Shown here: piece by piece, positions 52,473 to 61,645 of the stretch | Numbering within the stretch: the first letter of the stretch is position 1 | How the letters are laid out: every line of letters starts with the position of its first letter | Translations under genes and position numbers: made by a program | Virus record (IMG/VR): IMGVR_UViG_3300032242_002454 | Span: 1 to 64,000 of that record | DNA from: a virus | DNA length: 64,000 bases | Strand: one strand, 5' to 3' | Notes under the pieces: generated by a model | Told to the model about the DNA's origin: nothing | The model's input: only the letters and a program-made list of their open reading frames with translations | Databases searched by the model: none

Positions 52473-53354
52473 TCAGACAGTCTTATCTGATGGAGTTGGC
52501 TCTGGGGATGGCGTAGTTGTAGGTGTTGTTTCATCTTTTTTAGTTTCTTCTTTATTGCTTTCTAATACAACAGGCTTTCCTTCTTCGTCCAAAAATGGCT
52601 GTGCTTCAACTACATAGTCACCTTCTAGATCTACCCTATTGCCGAACTTATCAACAAAGTTACCCTGCTCATCAATGAAACGATTATTCTCATCGATCAA
52701 CCTACCTTCTGCATCAACCAAACGACCCTGCTTATCAACAAGTCTTAGTTTTTCATCAACAAATTTATACTTCTGTAAAAACTTATTTTCAGGTAAAGTC
52801 TTTTCAAAATTATTATCCAACCCATAAATTATATTAGCCAATTTTTGAGCACCAAGCAAAGCCACTGGGTCATCAGCTTTGTTCAAATACTCTTCCAAAC
52901 TCTTAAAATAAGGCTCATTAGTATCTTTATACACCACACAAGCAGATACTAAATAATTAAACCTAGCATTATCAGCTTGACCTTCAGCACTATGATTATC
53001 TAGAGATGTACGAACACTAATTAGATCTCTTATTTCGGCTCTAATTTCTTTCATCTTTAAAGCAAGATCTTTAGCCTCTTTTAGACCAAATCCACCTTTA
53101 GCTAATCTCTTTTCACCATCTAGTAGTTCTTGTTGCAGGTCTGAAAACTTCTTCTGTTTGTCTCTATTCCATAATCCCTGTTCTTCTAAAAGATCATCCA
53201 TCTTGGCTCTAACCACAGACTTGCTCTTGATAGCGTCTGTAAAGGCTTGGTTATAAGTCTTCTGGGCTTCTCTCTGGTCATTTAAAGAGGGTGAACGAAC
53301 CACGAAATGCTTCTCTACGTTATCAACAACCACACTAAAATTATCAGTTTTCAT
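52473..53354 (-). CDS. Tail assembly chaperone-like protein with C-terminal heptapeptide repeats
   Basis: 293 residues. The N-terminal ~190 residues (FVVRSPSLNDQREAQKTYNQ, DDLLEEQGLWNRDKQKKF, a coiled-coil run, then DNHSAEGQADNARFNYLVS) look like tail-assembly-associated proteins found just before tape measures in phages. Residues ~197-245 are seven-residue repeats of the type [FL]VDxxGR. A tail rich in Glu, Thr and Pro follows. AGGAAGGA precedes ATG. In many siphoviruses this slot makes G/GT chaperones by -1 frameshifting, but no slippery heptamer was seen here. The protein may load onto the long tape measure during tail assembly. Confidence 0.6.
   Translation of the reverse strand: MKTDNFSVVVDNVEKHFVVRSPSLNDQREAQKTYNQAFTDAIKSKSVVRAKMDDLLEEQGLWNRDKQKKFSDLQQELLDGEKRLAKGGFGLKEAKDLALKMKEIRAEIRDLISVRTSLDNHSAEGQADNARFNYLVSACVVYKDTNEPYFKSLEEYLNKADDPVALLGAQKLANIIYGLDNNFEKTLPENKFLQKYKFVDEKLRLVDKQGRLVDAEGRLIDENNRFIDEQGNFVDKFGNRVDLEGDYVVEAQPFLDEEGKPVVLESNKEETKKDETTPTTTPSPEPTPSDKTV
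52620..52766 (-). repeat. 21-bp / seven-residue tandem repeats
   Basis: About seven consecutive units: FVDEKLR, LVDKQGR, LVDAEGR, LIDENNR, FIDEQGN, FVDKFGN, RVDLEGD. Each has a conserved Val/Ile-Asp and a turn residue pair, suggesting a beta-solenoid or Asp-rich metal-binding rod. Confidence 0.85.
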
Positions 53355-53355
53355 A

Positions 53356-53661
53356 TTAATTGTCCTTCCTGTCTTGATTTTTAATTACTGGAAATGAGTA
53401 GTTATATTGTGTCTTAAACAAACCGCCGTATCTATAAAAGTCTTCTTTAATATTTCTAATTTGTGTATTACCGTGATTCAAAATTTGATTACGAGTGTAA
53501 TCCCACATATCAGCAAATTCTTCTTCTTTTTGTGATAGTTCTCCATCTTTATCATGGCCCCACAAAAAACCAAAGTTATCTTCCATGCGAGCTAATGCTC
53601 CGATCATGGTTGTTTGAATCCTTTTTTCCATATAAAATCTTAGTCTGTCTGGATCATACAT
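53356..53661 (-). CDS. Small tail-gene-cluster protein, 101 residues
   Basis: Begins MYDPDRLRFYMEKRIQTTM with AAGGGA before ATG. It is helical in the first half (MIGALARMED, SQKEEEFADMWDYTRNQIL) and aromatic in the second half (YRYGGLFKTQYNYSFP). No family is recognised. It lies one base from the chaperone-like gene and four from the gene before it, so it belongs to the tail assembly set between tail tube and tape measure. It may be a second chaperone or a connector; this is positional inference. Confidence 0.6.
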   Translation of the reverse strand: MYDPDRLRFYMEKRIQTTMIGALARMEDNFGFLWGHDKDGELSQKEEEFADMWDYTRNQILNHGNTQIRNIKEDFYRYGGLFKTQYNYSFPVIKNQDRKDN

Positions 53662-53665
53662 AAAA

Positions 53666-54706
53666 CTATCCCTTACTATTTAATTGTTGTACTATCCTCT
53701 GTTGAACATCCGGTAATTGAGCATCGGGCACTCTATTTCCAGCATGGGTCTTTGTTACAAAATCTACCTTTTGTCTAAGAGTAGATAATCCTTCATTATT
53801 ATTAAGTCCAAGTATATCATCTGCCTGTTGTTTATTTCCGGCCATTAAAAATACTTCAGAAGCATTTTTCAAATTGCCACTCAATACATTTTCTACACCC
53901 TTTTGCTTTTTTTGTCTTTCATTTTCTTGTTTATTAAAAAGCATCCAACCATCTAGAGCATCATCATCATTAATAATATCTTGTTGTGGACATTCTGGAT
54001 GTTCATATATCTTATCATACATATAAGAAATATTTATCAAACTCTTTTGTTCTTCAGACCATTCTTTAACAGAATCATCTAGTATATTACTTTTATTATT
54101 ATTCCAATAATTTCTCCAATATTCACTTCTAGCGAGAGCTTTGAAAGTACTAATATCTATCAGATTTTGAGAAATTTTGGATGCTATACTGTTAAAAAAA
54201 TTATAATTAATATGATCATTGTTAAAAATTAAATTATCTGTATTATATTCATAAAGAGTATTAGTTATTAAAAATTCATTCCTAATATTATCACAATAAT
54301 GTTCTAATGTAATATAATCTAAGCAATGTTGTTTTTGTAAGAATTGCTCAAGATCCTTTTTTAAATTTTGTATTTTCTGTTTAATTTTATTTCTTTTGGT
54401 ACTATCAAAGTATTGTTGATATAGTGTAATTTTACTGGACTCTAAACTTTTTTCTATTTTCTCTATTATTTTTTTATAGTCCCATGGAAGAATCTGTAAT
54501 TCAAATAATAAATGTTCAATATCTTCTAAGAACCAAAATTCATTATAGAGATTATTCTCATAGGCATCGGTATAGAGAATATCTCCACTAATTTTTAGAG
54601 ATAAAGAAGGTTTCCTAAGTTCATAAGTGATATCATTACAAACAAAAACTTGTTTTCCAGATAAAATCCTATGTACTAGTATTTCGTGATACTTAGACTC
54701 ATTCAC
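53666..54706 (-). CDS. Tail assembly-associated protein, 346 residues (GTG start)
   Basis: Starts at GTG, two bases after the stop of the hidden 48-residue gene, with no strong ribosome site, so translation is probably coupled. The N-terminus is beta-rich (KQVFVCNDITYELRKPS). A central Lys/Glu-rich coiled coil follows. Near residue 195, ALARSEYWRNYWNNNK leads to WSEEQKSLINISYMYDKIYEHPECP and NDDDALDGWMLF, a block that looks like a conserved family signature in phage tail operons. The C-terminus has a Gln/Asn-rich helix. Position directly after tail tube suggests an assembly chaperone or tail-terminator partner. The exact role is unknown. Confidence 0.55.
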   Translation of the reverse strand: MNESKYHEILVHRILSGKQVFVCNDITYELRKPSLSLKISGDILYTDAYENNLYNEFWFLEDIEHLLFELQILPWDYKKIIEKIEKSLESSKITLYQQYFDSTKRNKIKQKIQNLKKDLEQFLQKQHCLDYITLEHYCDNIRNEFLITNTLYEYNTDNLIFNNDHINYNFFNSIASKISQNLIDISTFKALARSEYWRNYWNNNKSNILDDSVKEWSEEQKSLINISYMYDKIYEHPECPQQDIINDDDALDGWMLFNKQENERQKKQKGVENVLSGNLKNASEVFLMAGNKQQADDILGLNNNEGLSTLRQKVDFVTKTHAGNRVPDAQLPDVQQRIVQQLNSKG

Positions 54707-54708
54707 AT

Positions 54709-54855
54709 TTACTGTTCTTGAGAAATAATAGAAGCTTGTAATTTAGAGATATCTTTTTCTCTATCTTCCAATTTTTTTTGTAGATTTTCTATTATTTTTT
54801 GACTTTGTAATAGATCTAAATATAATTTTCCTATTGTTGCAAATACTTCATCCAT
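54709..54855 (-). CDS. Hidden 48-residue coiled-coil protein
   Basis: An ORF from ATG 54855 to TAA 54709 fills the only sizeable gap in this part of the operon. GAGGA lies five bases before the start. The product begins MDEVFATIGKLYLDLLQSQK and continues as one heptad-patterned helix (IIENLQKKLEDREKDISKLQ) to QEQ. It should form a dimeric or trimeric coiled coil. It sits between tail tube and chaperone-like genes. Small coiled coils here could aid tail-tube or tape-measure assembly. No family is recognised. Confidence 0.75.
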   Translation of the reverse strand: MDEVFATIGKLYLDLLQSQKIIENLQKKLEDREKDISKLQASIISQEQ

Positions 54856-54900
54856 AATAGTCCTCGAACCATGTTCTTTTGATATAAATTAACTTAACAA

Positions 54901-55977
54901 TTAGTAATCATTACCTGGGGTTGGTAGCCCACTTTCAATAACATCAGTAAAACCAATTGGAGCATAACCACTACCAGAAGCAGGTGGAGTAAAGATAAAA
55001 TCACTGTATGTTGTATAGCTATAAGTGATTGTAGCATTACCACCATCAGTGCCACCGCCGTTGTAGTTAACTGACTTGAGCTTGTTCTTACTACCAAGAT
55101 CAATACTCATACCGTCGCAAAGAGCAATCTTGATACTCTTATTACTAAGAGCCTTTGGGTTACTGCAAGAGGTGTTACTGGAACCGCTAACTCCAACCAT
55201 GTCTCCAGTATTAGCTGTAACTTCAATATCTGTTGAAATTTCAACTGGAAACTTGATATAACGATAGTAAGGTGTTCTACTACCTAATTCACGAATTTGT
55301 TCACGACCAAGATTCATACTAACTTTAACACTGTTAATCTTAATACCACCTGGAATACCACCAGAAGCTGACTGTTTATCCAAAGTGTTACCGACCCCAG
55401 TACCACCAGTTGGAAGAATAGTATTAGCAACACTCCATAATCCACGACGCATAATACCAAGACCTGACGGAACATCAACAGATGGTGCTGTTCCAGTAGA
55501 ACTTAGTGCTGATGCCCATGTTTTATCGTTACTTACCAAAGTAACTTCTTCTGTAAAATTACCATCTGTGGGGAAGTTATATGTGACAGATGATAGGTAG
55601 GCTGGGGTGCATTCCACTACTGCAATAGGAACACCTGTGGCACTAGTAACTGTATCTGGATAAAGCAACATTTTGACACCGCAACGATTATTTGCTAAAT
55701 CAGCTAAACTGCCACTACCCATACTCATTTCATAGATTGTTGGCATACCATCTAAAACTTTATTCAAAGTAATTTCAACTTCTGGAATTTCTTCATAGTT
55801 ATCATATAAAGAAAGTTGACCAAGTTGATAAACTGGTTCTAGATTAAAGTTTGTTTGCATTCCGACACTTTGTAAACCTTGTACTGTGTCGTAGTCAGTA
55901 TTGAAGGTACGTTTAGTGCCTGATGGACCAGCTAATTGAACAGATTGGCAGGCGTAGTAAATACGATTTGAGGCCAT
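54901..55977 (-). CDS. Major tail tube protein
   Basis: 358 residues with GGAG eight bases before ATG. It begins MASNRIYYACQSVQLA and has a first beta sheet with GLQSVGMQTNFNLEPVYQLG and YEEIPEVEITLNKVLDG, the layout of tail tube proteins of long-tailed phages. A beta-rich core follows (VTYNFPTDGNFTEEVTLVSN). The C-terminal third (IEVTANTGDMVGVSG, ITYSYTTYSDFIFTPP) may be an added surface domain. Position before the chaperone-like genes and tape measure supports the call. With a tape measure of this size many copies of this protein would be needed per virion. Confidence 0.75.
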   Translation of the reverse strand: MASNRIYYACQSVQLAGPSGTKRTFNTDYDTVQGLQSVGMQTNFNLEPVYQLGQLSLYDNYEEIPEVEITLNKVLDGMPTIYEMSMGSGSLADLANNRCGVKMLLYPDTVTSATGVPIAVVECTPAYLSSVTYNFPTDGNFTEEVTLVSNDKTWASALSSTGTAPSVDVPSGLGIMRRGLWSVANTILPTGGTGVGNTLDKQSASGGIPGGIKINSVKVSMNLGREQIRELGSRTPYYRYIKFPVEISTDIEVTANTGDMVGVSGSSNTSCSNPKALSNKSIKIALCDGMSIDLGSKNKLKSVNYNGGGTDGGNATITYSYTTYSDFIFTPPASGSGYAPIGFTDVIESGLPTPGNDY

Positions 55978-55999
55978 GAGAGTGTCTCCATTAATTTGG

Positions 56000-56962
56000 C
56001 TAAATAATAACTTCAGTCGTTAATCTTAATGTACACCAATATAAATTTTTATTTCTGCTTTCCATGTCTAAAATTGAGACCTCTTTTAAATAACATCTTT
56101 TCCATCTGTATAATGGATTTAGTACTAAGTCGCAATAATTTTTACCAGTATTATTGATAGAACCTTGATAATTTAAGGGATTTACTCCACTATTTATTAC
56201 TTTTTGAATATCGTATAACCATAAAGTTTTTTGTTTTTGTAGTCGTATAATATCGGCTATTTTATTTTTATCAGAAGAATTTTCTGCAAAAACATGTAAT
56301 AATACATCCTGATTAACAGCAAAATCATGAGCTCCCATTTGCCAAGGTTGAGAATAACTACTAGCAATAGGTTCAATAACTACACAGGGCATTTGAACTC
56401 TATGATTAGAAGATATCTGATAATCACCTTTATCTTTTTGATTAATAGCTGGTGATGGACTATATGTCATACCTTGTAGTTCTACCCAATAAGGATCAGT
56501 ACTACTTTTATATACTTGACACCATCTATAAGCATATTCTAGCTTAACGGATGATCCAGCAGCTAATGGTTTGTCAAATACTACTTGTCCCAGAGGATAA
56601 TTTATATGATAACCTACAGACCCACTACCAGTTGGAGATGGATAAAAATTAGTTCCAATAGTAACTCCAGAAATATTTGTTGGTTGAGTACCATTAAATG
56701 ATACTCCAGTTTCCCACACCCAATCTTTTTTTGGAGTTTGCCATATTTGGCCTTTAGTAAAGCCTGGTTGTTCAGAAATTTTAAGTTCATGAAATGATCC
56801 GCCATATAAGCCACTGGTTGGAATCTTTACATTAACAAAACCTCCTATATTAAGAAATCCCCAATCTAGGAATGTTTTTAAATTTTCTTCTAATTCATTT
56901 AGTAAAGTATTACCACCTAATGAAGTAATAGTATTAAATTTTGTATAGTCTTCACAACTCAT
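56000..56962 (-). CDS. Neck or tail-completion structural protein, 320 residues
   Basis: Begins MSCEDYTKFNTITSLGG in an ATGA overlap with the preceding gene. After an N-terminal helix (NELEENLKTFLDWGF) comes a beta-rich chain with TSGLYGGSFHELKISEQPGF, FYPSPTGSGSVGYHINYPLG and AYRWCQVYKSSTDPYWVELQ. The C-terminus has DVLLHVFAENSSDKNKIADI and a late strand pair (WKRCYLKEVSILDME). This reads as an adaptor or head-tail joining protein. It lies directly before tail tube. No firm family name can be given. Confidence 0.55.
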   Translation of the reverse strand: MSCEDYTKFNTITSLGGNTLLNELEENLKTFLDWGFLNIGGFVNVKIPTSGLYGGSFHELKISEQPGFTKGQIWQTPKKDWVWETGVSFNGTQPTNISGVTIGTNFYPSPTGSGSVGYHINYPLGQVVFDKPLAAGSSVKLEYAYRWCQVYKSSTDPYWVELQGMTYSPSPAINQKDKGDYQISSNHRVQMPCVVIEPIASSYSQPWQMGAHDFAVNQDVLLHVFAENSSDKNKIADIIRLQKQKTLWLYDIQKVINSGVNPLNYQGSINNTGKNYCDLVLNPLYRWKRCYLKEVSILDMESRNKNLYWCTLRLTTEVII

Positions 56963-57606
56963 ATGTTTTTCTCAATTTCTGTTTGTATCATAGTTGGAAT
57001 TTTGTTATCGTCTAATTTATCTAATGCTCTAGTTACCCAGTTATTAGTAGATGTTCCAGCAAATTCTGGAGGAACTCTCCAATTTTCTTTTGCTGGTTTC
57101 ATAATAGCTAATCCTGTTCTAGAATATGGATTAGGACCAACCTGAACGGTATAGTTTTTTACAATAATTTTACTACCATATAATAATAGCCACTCTAGCC
57201 ATGGTAATACAGCTTTACTCAAACCATCAAATACTAAAGCACTATCACTAGTTAAAACATCTTCATAATTAGACTTAATCATATTGATACTAAAACCACC
57301 TTTTAGACCAGATCCATTCAACGTAATTGGATTAACATTAACAACTACATTATTGGTCCATATATGAACTATTTCATTAACTTTTTGAGCAGCTTCTGGG
57401 ATACCGAATTCATATCTTAGTCTACCGGATATTAAAGATTGATATTCCGGTTCAGATACTATAGCTTTATAAATTTCAGCTGGTATAGTTTTGGCTAATA
57501 CCAGACGAGCTTTATAAAATGCAGTCTGTAAATGGTCTTTGATGCTATCTAGAACCATTCTTTGGATAGTGGCATCAGATTCTAATAGTTTTAATGAAAA
57601 TTCCAT
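56959..57606 (-). CDS. Neck/tail-terminator-like protein, 215 residues
   Basis: The frame is open further upstream to 57699, but ATG 57606 is preferred: GAGG lies eight bases before it and it follows the upstream stop by one base, whereas the longer form would read through the previous gene. The chain starts MEFSLKLLESDATIQRMVLD and has an amphipathic helix bundle (SIKDHLQTAFYKARLVLAKT). A beta sheet follows (NVVVNVNPITLNGSGLKGGF), then a hydrophobic helix (LPWLEWLLLYGSKIIV). Position between zinc-containing neck protein and tail-completion protein suggests a head-tail connector. Confidence 0.6.
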   Translation of the reverse strand: MEFSLKLLESDATIQRMVLDSIKDHLQTAFYKARLVLAKTIPAEIYKAIVSEPEYQSLISGRLRYEFGIPEAAQKVNEIVHIWTNNVVVNVNPITLNGSGLKGGFSINMIKSNYEDVLTSDSALVFDGLSKAVLPWLEWLLLYGSKIIVKNYTVQVGPNPYSRTGLAIMKPAKENWRVPPEFAGTSTNNWVTRALDKLDDNKIPTMIQTEIEKNI

Positions 57607-57607
57607 T

Positions 57608-58141
57608 TTAGGCCCTCGACCACATTGTAATAATATATCTGTTTTCTCCAAATCCGCATGGTTGTGGATCGCCAGCGGTAACGTAGGTATAACCACCATA
57701 ATTTGTTAAATTTTTATCTATTGTGATATATTGGGCATTTTTAATTTTAGGCAATAGCATTATTGGACATATAGTTTGAATCATACCATCTACAATATTG
57801 ATAGAATCATTCTTAGGAGACCAATCAAACCAGTATTTACTGTCAAATAGTACTGCTAAATAAACTAATTCTTCTTTAGACTGATCAATGAAACCATATC
57901 CATTACAAACTGGGCAAATGGTATCAGTAGTAAAAGAAACTGGTCCTGTTCCATTATATCTGTTGGCTGATCTGACAGAAATGGGGTCAAATATACAGTT
58001 ATTGCATGGGTTATTGTTAGAAGAACCATAGGATATAAGACACGGGACTGTTAGTCCAGTGTTAGACAATATTGCGTCTATGGCTTGATTATATAAGTTT
58101 TTATAACCGGCTGATATTACGCCTTCAAAAGGATTAGCCAT
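57608..58141 (-). CDS. Neck-region protein with two zinc knuckles, 177 residues
   Basis: The frame opens at 58192, but the leader has no ribosome site. AAGGA before ATG 58141 (MANPFEGVISAGYKNLY) is the likely start. After an N-terminal helix (NQAIDAILSNTGL) come CNNCIF and, about 30 residues later, CPVCNGYGF, spaced as one zinc site. A beta-rich C-terminus follows (IDKNLTNYGGYTYV). Structural zinc proteins of this layout occur in phage head-tail junctions. It precedes two neck-like genes and lies downstream of the fibre genes. Confidence 0.6.
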   Translation of the reverse strand: MANPFEGVISAGYKNLYNQAIDAILSNTGLTVPCLISYGSSNNNPCNNCIFDPISVRSANRYNGTGPVSFTTDTICPVCNGYGFIDQSKEELVYLAVLFDSKYWFDWSPKNDSINIVDGMIQTICPIMLLPKIKNAQYITIDKNLTNYGGYTYVTAGDPQPCGFGENRYIITMWSRA

Positions 58142-58185
58142 ATTAATTATCCTTAGAGTGAAAATACTAATATAAAGTACACATT

Positions 58186-59130
58186 TTACCAACCACTATG
58201 AGCAGAACGTCTCCAGGTATTATTACCTACACAAATATATAGATAGGATGAATCCCATACTATATCTCCAGGATTTCCAGAAGAAGACGAAGAAGCTATC
58301 ATTCTGTAAGGTATATTTGTAACTGACCTAGAAAAATCTACAATATCAGATAAATAGTGTTTATGTCCACTAATAGAATAATTACCAACAGGTTGTGGAA
58401 TATAACTTAACGCTCCACTAATATCTGTGAAAGATAAAGTAACTGTGCCAGATCTGGCATTAAACGATGTTACCCCACTATTTCCCAAAGAATCAACAGT
58501 GATAGTCTTAGAATTATTATCATAATAAATATTAGTATATCCGCTACCAACAATATTTAGTCTTTCATTAGTGGAATAATAAATTGCTGGTGATTTACCA
58601 TCTCCAATAACTAGATTGTGAAGATGACTACTATAGGAATATGATCCACTAGGCTGTTTGCTATCTAATGTTGTTTGGAGATCCGTAATTTGATCTATAG
58701 TATGATGATGTCCATTTACGCTATAGTCTCCAGATACTTGTGGAGTATAACCAAGCCTACTGATAATATTGGGAGCAGTTAAAAAGCTAGAACCTGATTT
58801 GGTATCAATAACTAAGCTACGAGCAGTATTATTATACGAAATAGTTGTATCACCTGAACCTACAACATTGAGATATTGTCCACTAGATAAATTAATAGCT
58901 ACCCTTGGGTCTGCTCCATCTGCTATGGATAGATAAATTTCTGGGAAATTAATAGTTATCGGAGGAATATCCACATATGACAAACCAGACCAGCTAGTAA
59001 CCCCATCTCCAATTTTTAAATATCTAGATTCGGTTTCATATCCTGGCTCTCCTAAAGCTAAAATAGGATTAGAAGCAATCCATTCTCCACTAGCTGCTCT
59101 TCGTAGTCTAATTCTTCGATAATCACTCAT
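58186..59130 (-). CDS. Receptor-binding or fibre protein with Mtd-N-like start, 314 residues
   Basis: Residues ~1-55 match the N-terminal module of tail adsorption proteins: RRAASGEWIASNPIL, GEPGYETESRYLKIGDG and SWSGLSYVDIP. A fibre shaft with repeated motifs follows: GHHHTIDQITDLQTTLDSKQ, SSHLHNLVIGDGKS, GNYSISGHKHYLSDIVD, where His pairs ('HxH') recur as in trimeric phage fibres. The last ~45 residues (SGNPGDIVWDSSYLYICVGN) form a small carbohydrate- or receptor-tip-like domain. Start and upstream stop overlap as ATGA. It may bind a host receptor. Confidence 0.75.
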   Translation of the reverse strand: MSDYRRIRLRRAASGEWIASNPILALGEPGYETESRYLKIGDGVTSWSGLSYVDIPPITINFPEIYLSIADGADPRVAINLSSGQYLNVVGSGDTTISYNNTARSLVIDTKSGSSFLTAPNIISRLGYTPQVSGDYSVNGHHHTIDQITDLQTTLDSKQPSGSYSYSSHLHNLVIGDGKSPAIYYSTNERLNIVGSGYTNIYYDNNSKTITVDSLGNSGVTSFNARSGTVTLSFTDISGALSYIPQPVGNYSISGHKHYLSDIVDFSRSVTNIPYRMIASSSSSGNPGDIVWDSSYLYICVGNNTWRRSAHSGW

Positions 59131-61565
59131 AGTTTTTTAACTCCGAAAATTAAACCAGTTACTTGTGGGACCAACCAGTTTTCTTGTGTAATTGGGTTTT
59201 GATTCACATAATATTGATATGTTTTATAGCTTGTTTTATTAACAGTTTGTATCGGGCCCACTTCCACATAGTCATCTGCTTTAGTTTTAAATGCTGAAAG
59301 CGGTACACTAAAATTAGTTAGATAACGATTTACTCCCGAAGTAATTCTATACTCATCTATATATCCGTCTTTACCAATACTGAGATATGGTTTAGGACCA
59401 TAAGAAGTATCTAAATAAGAAGATATCTCTGATCCAGCATCTGGTAATGTATAGATAGTATTAAAGGTTCCTGTAGATTCAGAGTCAATACCTAAGAAAA
59501 AATTTCCACTGGTAGAAAGTTTATACGAATTACCAGCCTGACCATCAAGATAACATACTATATGATTACCAGAACTTCTTGTAATAGCAACATGATGCCA
59601 AGCTCCTGTGGTTGCTACATTAGGGAAAAATAATTGTCTAATAACTTTATGTGGATTGTAATAATTAACATAATCAGATATATACTGAATTCCACTAATA
59701 TTAGTATTAAAAGAATATTGTTTTGAATTTATATCAGTTGGAGATACTGATGAGACAGCATCAACTGCTGGTAATTGAACTTTATCAAATAAAGAGATAG
59801 ATGTTCCGCTATTGGTAAAATACACCCACGATTCTATTGTAAAAAGAGAAGTTGATAAGTCTGGATAATTCAAATATATGTAAGAGTTTTGATTGGGAAA
59901 ACTAATGCTACGAGCACCTATTTTACTAAGTGAAGCTGTGGTAGTTGTTGATCCATAAAGATTAAGAGACCTTGGATTTATTGCATTATCTACTATAGGA
60001 TTAGAATCTCCATGTAAAAGCAATGTTACGTTGGGTTCATAGCTATCACTTTGTCCAGAATACATTACATTGATAAATTTAGTATCAAGATATTTTTTAC
60101 GAGCACTATTATAAACTTTCATTCCTCCGACAGCATCATTAAAATTAGTTCTCCAAACAGAATCAGGATCAAATGAACTATATATGGTATTCAACTGATA
60201 GTTAGGTTTACTCATTTTTATAGCATCTATATTACCACTAACAATAGTTTCTATATTATTACCATCAGCATCTGGCATTAAAAAAGCTCTCCTATGACTA
60301 CTATAATCATAGTATGTATATCCACCATCAGTAGTTTTGGTAATAGAACGAACAGCGGGATCTTTATACCATTTTAATAAACCATCTGATGATCCATAAT
60401 TATCTACCAAACTACCACTAACTCCGGGATAGATAGACATAATTTTAGCCGAGCTCCCTATCCAATAAGATGGAGGCGGGTCAGCATTATCTACTAAAAC
60501 TAAGTCATCTAATAGCCAAACTCTTCCTCTCATATAATACCAAGAATCTTTCCACAAATCCTCTCCTTGAGTAGAGGCTGTTATTCCATTCATAATAGAA
60601 CTAGAATATGTACGATTATAAAAACGTAAATTATTAAAATTAAAACCACTAATTGGTAAGCTAGTACTCCAGGATTCTTTAAGAATTGTTGGATCAGGAT
60701 CCACAACTTGTAAATTAATATCTTCAGCATTAATATACAGTAATACTTGACTAGCAGATTGATCTATAGAAAACTCTAAATGACACCATCTGCTAATCAT
60801 AGAACTAAAGCCGTCACCAGCATTTGTATCTGCTATTGTTAATATTTTATTTGTATTAGTATTAAGTACAGAAGCTATCTCATATCTATTTATGAGATTA
60901 GAAATATTAAGATCAAAATAGCCTAAAATATTATTATTTTGCTGTATTTCTAAAGCTAGTGTCTCTTTTTTATTATTTATTGTTGTTAGATTATCTCCAG
61001 TTATTTTAACAACATTAATTGTTAAACAAGGAAGATTGCCGCTATTGAAACTAAATAGTGTGTGTCTATACGGATAAGTTGAATAATCACTATGTTTGGA
61101 TTCTAAACCAAGACATCTCATTGATAGATATGAAATATTTCCTGATGCAAGAGGGAATCCGCTGGCTTGTAAGTATGTTGGTGTTTCTAAATTATTAGTA
61201 TCTTCTATTTGTATATTGGTAAATGCAAGAAATCCAGGTGGACTTCCAAAACCAGGGTATGAATTTTTAGAAAAATAATTTGTATAATATCCATTAGAAA
61301 AACTGGCTCTATTATCTGTATATCTTCCACTAGGAAGTAGTCCATTAATAGATGTTGGAGTAGAGTACTTATATATGAAAGCTAATTTATCTACACCTAT
61401 ATTGTTTCCAAATATTCCATCCATAGCTTGATCTTCTATAGTAGTTGGAGCATATCCTCCAAAAGCATATTTAGGAAAATGATTAAATTGAGTAGACCAA
61501 TACTTAGGGTCTAGCTCATTTAAGAGTACTCCTTTATCAAAGCCTTCAAAAAATAAAGTAGACAT
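59127..61565 (-). CDS. LamG/concanavalin-like structural protein, 812 residues
   Basis: AGGAG lies six bases before ATG. The N-terminal ~500 residues are aromatic and beta-rich (MSTLFFEGFDKGVLLNELDP, SMRCLGLESKHSDYSTYPY) and end with a repetitive Tyr/Ser/Gly stretch. From about residue 508 to 760 there is a LamG-type jelly roll: VTLLLHGDSNPIVDN, FTIESWVYFTNSG, GAWHHVAITRSSGNHIV, CYLDGQAGN, and KDGYIDEYRITSG. Such domains bind glycans or proteins and are common in phage fibre or capsid-decoration proteins. It precedes the Mtd-N-like gene and overlaps it by four bases. Confidence 0.8.
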   Translation of the reverse strand: MSTLFFEGFDKGVLLNELDPKYWSTQFNHFPKYAFGGYAPTTIEDQAMDGIFGNNIGVDKLAFIYKYSTPTSINGLLPSGRYTDNRASFSNGYYTNYFSKNSYPGFGSPPGFLAFTNIQIEDTNNLETPTYLQASGFPLASGNISYLSMRCLGLESKHSDYSTYPYRHTLFSFNSGNLPCLTINVVKITGDNLTTINNKKETLALEIQQNNNILGYFDLNISNLINRYEIASVLNTNTNKILTIADTNAGDGFSSMISRWCHLEFSIDQSASQVLLYINAEDINLQVVDPDPTILKESWSTSLPISGFNFNNLRFYNRTYSSSIMNGITASTQGEDLWKDSWYYMRGRVWLLDDLVLVDNADPPPSYWIGSSAKIMSIYPGVSGSLVDNYGSSDGLLKWYKDPAVRSITKTTDGGYTYYDYSSHRRAFLMPDADGNNIETIVSGNIDAIKMSKPNYQLNTIYSSFDPDSVWRTNFNDAVGGMKVYNSARKKYLDTKFINVMYSGQSDSYEPNVTLLLHGDSNPIVDNAINPRSLNLYGSTTTTASLSKIGARSISFPNQNSYIYLNYPDLSTSLFTIESWVYFTNSGTSISLFDKVQLPAVDAVSSVSPTDINSKQYSFNTNISGIQYISDYVNYYNPHKVIRQLFFPNVATTGAWHHVAITRSSGNHIVCYLDGQAGNSYKLSTSGNFFLGIDSESTGTFNTIYTLPDAGSEISSYLDTSYGPKPYLSIGKDGYIDEYRITSGVNRYLTNFSVPLSAFKTKADDYVEVGPIQTVNKTSYKTYQYYVNQNPITQENWLVPQVTGLIFGVKKL

Positions 61566-61587
61566 AGCATCTCCTAGACCGGATTAT

Positions 61588-61617
61588 ATTATTTAATGTT
61601 ATCATTATAATGGTCAA
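61588..61617 (-). promoter_or_regulatory. Candidate sigma70-type promoter for the LamG-like gene
   Basis: On the minus strand TTGACC (61617-61612), 18 bases, AATAAT (61593-61588), about 23 bases before ATG 61565. It lies in the ~80-base gap after the 63-residue gene, the largest gap in this part of the operon. The -10 is imperfect, so confidence is low. Confidence 0.35.
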
Positions 61618-61645
61618 TATAGTCCTAATAGTTTAATACACCGGT

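Noticed and set aside
53340-53380. -1 frameshift joining chaperone-like genes before the tape measure
   Set aside because: No slippery heptamer was seen at the gene ends, and each gene has its own ribosome site.
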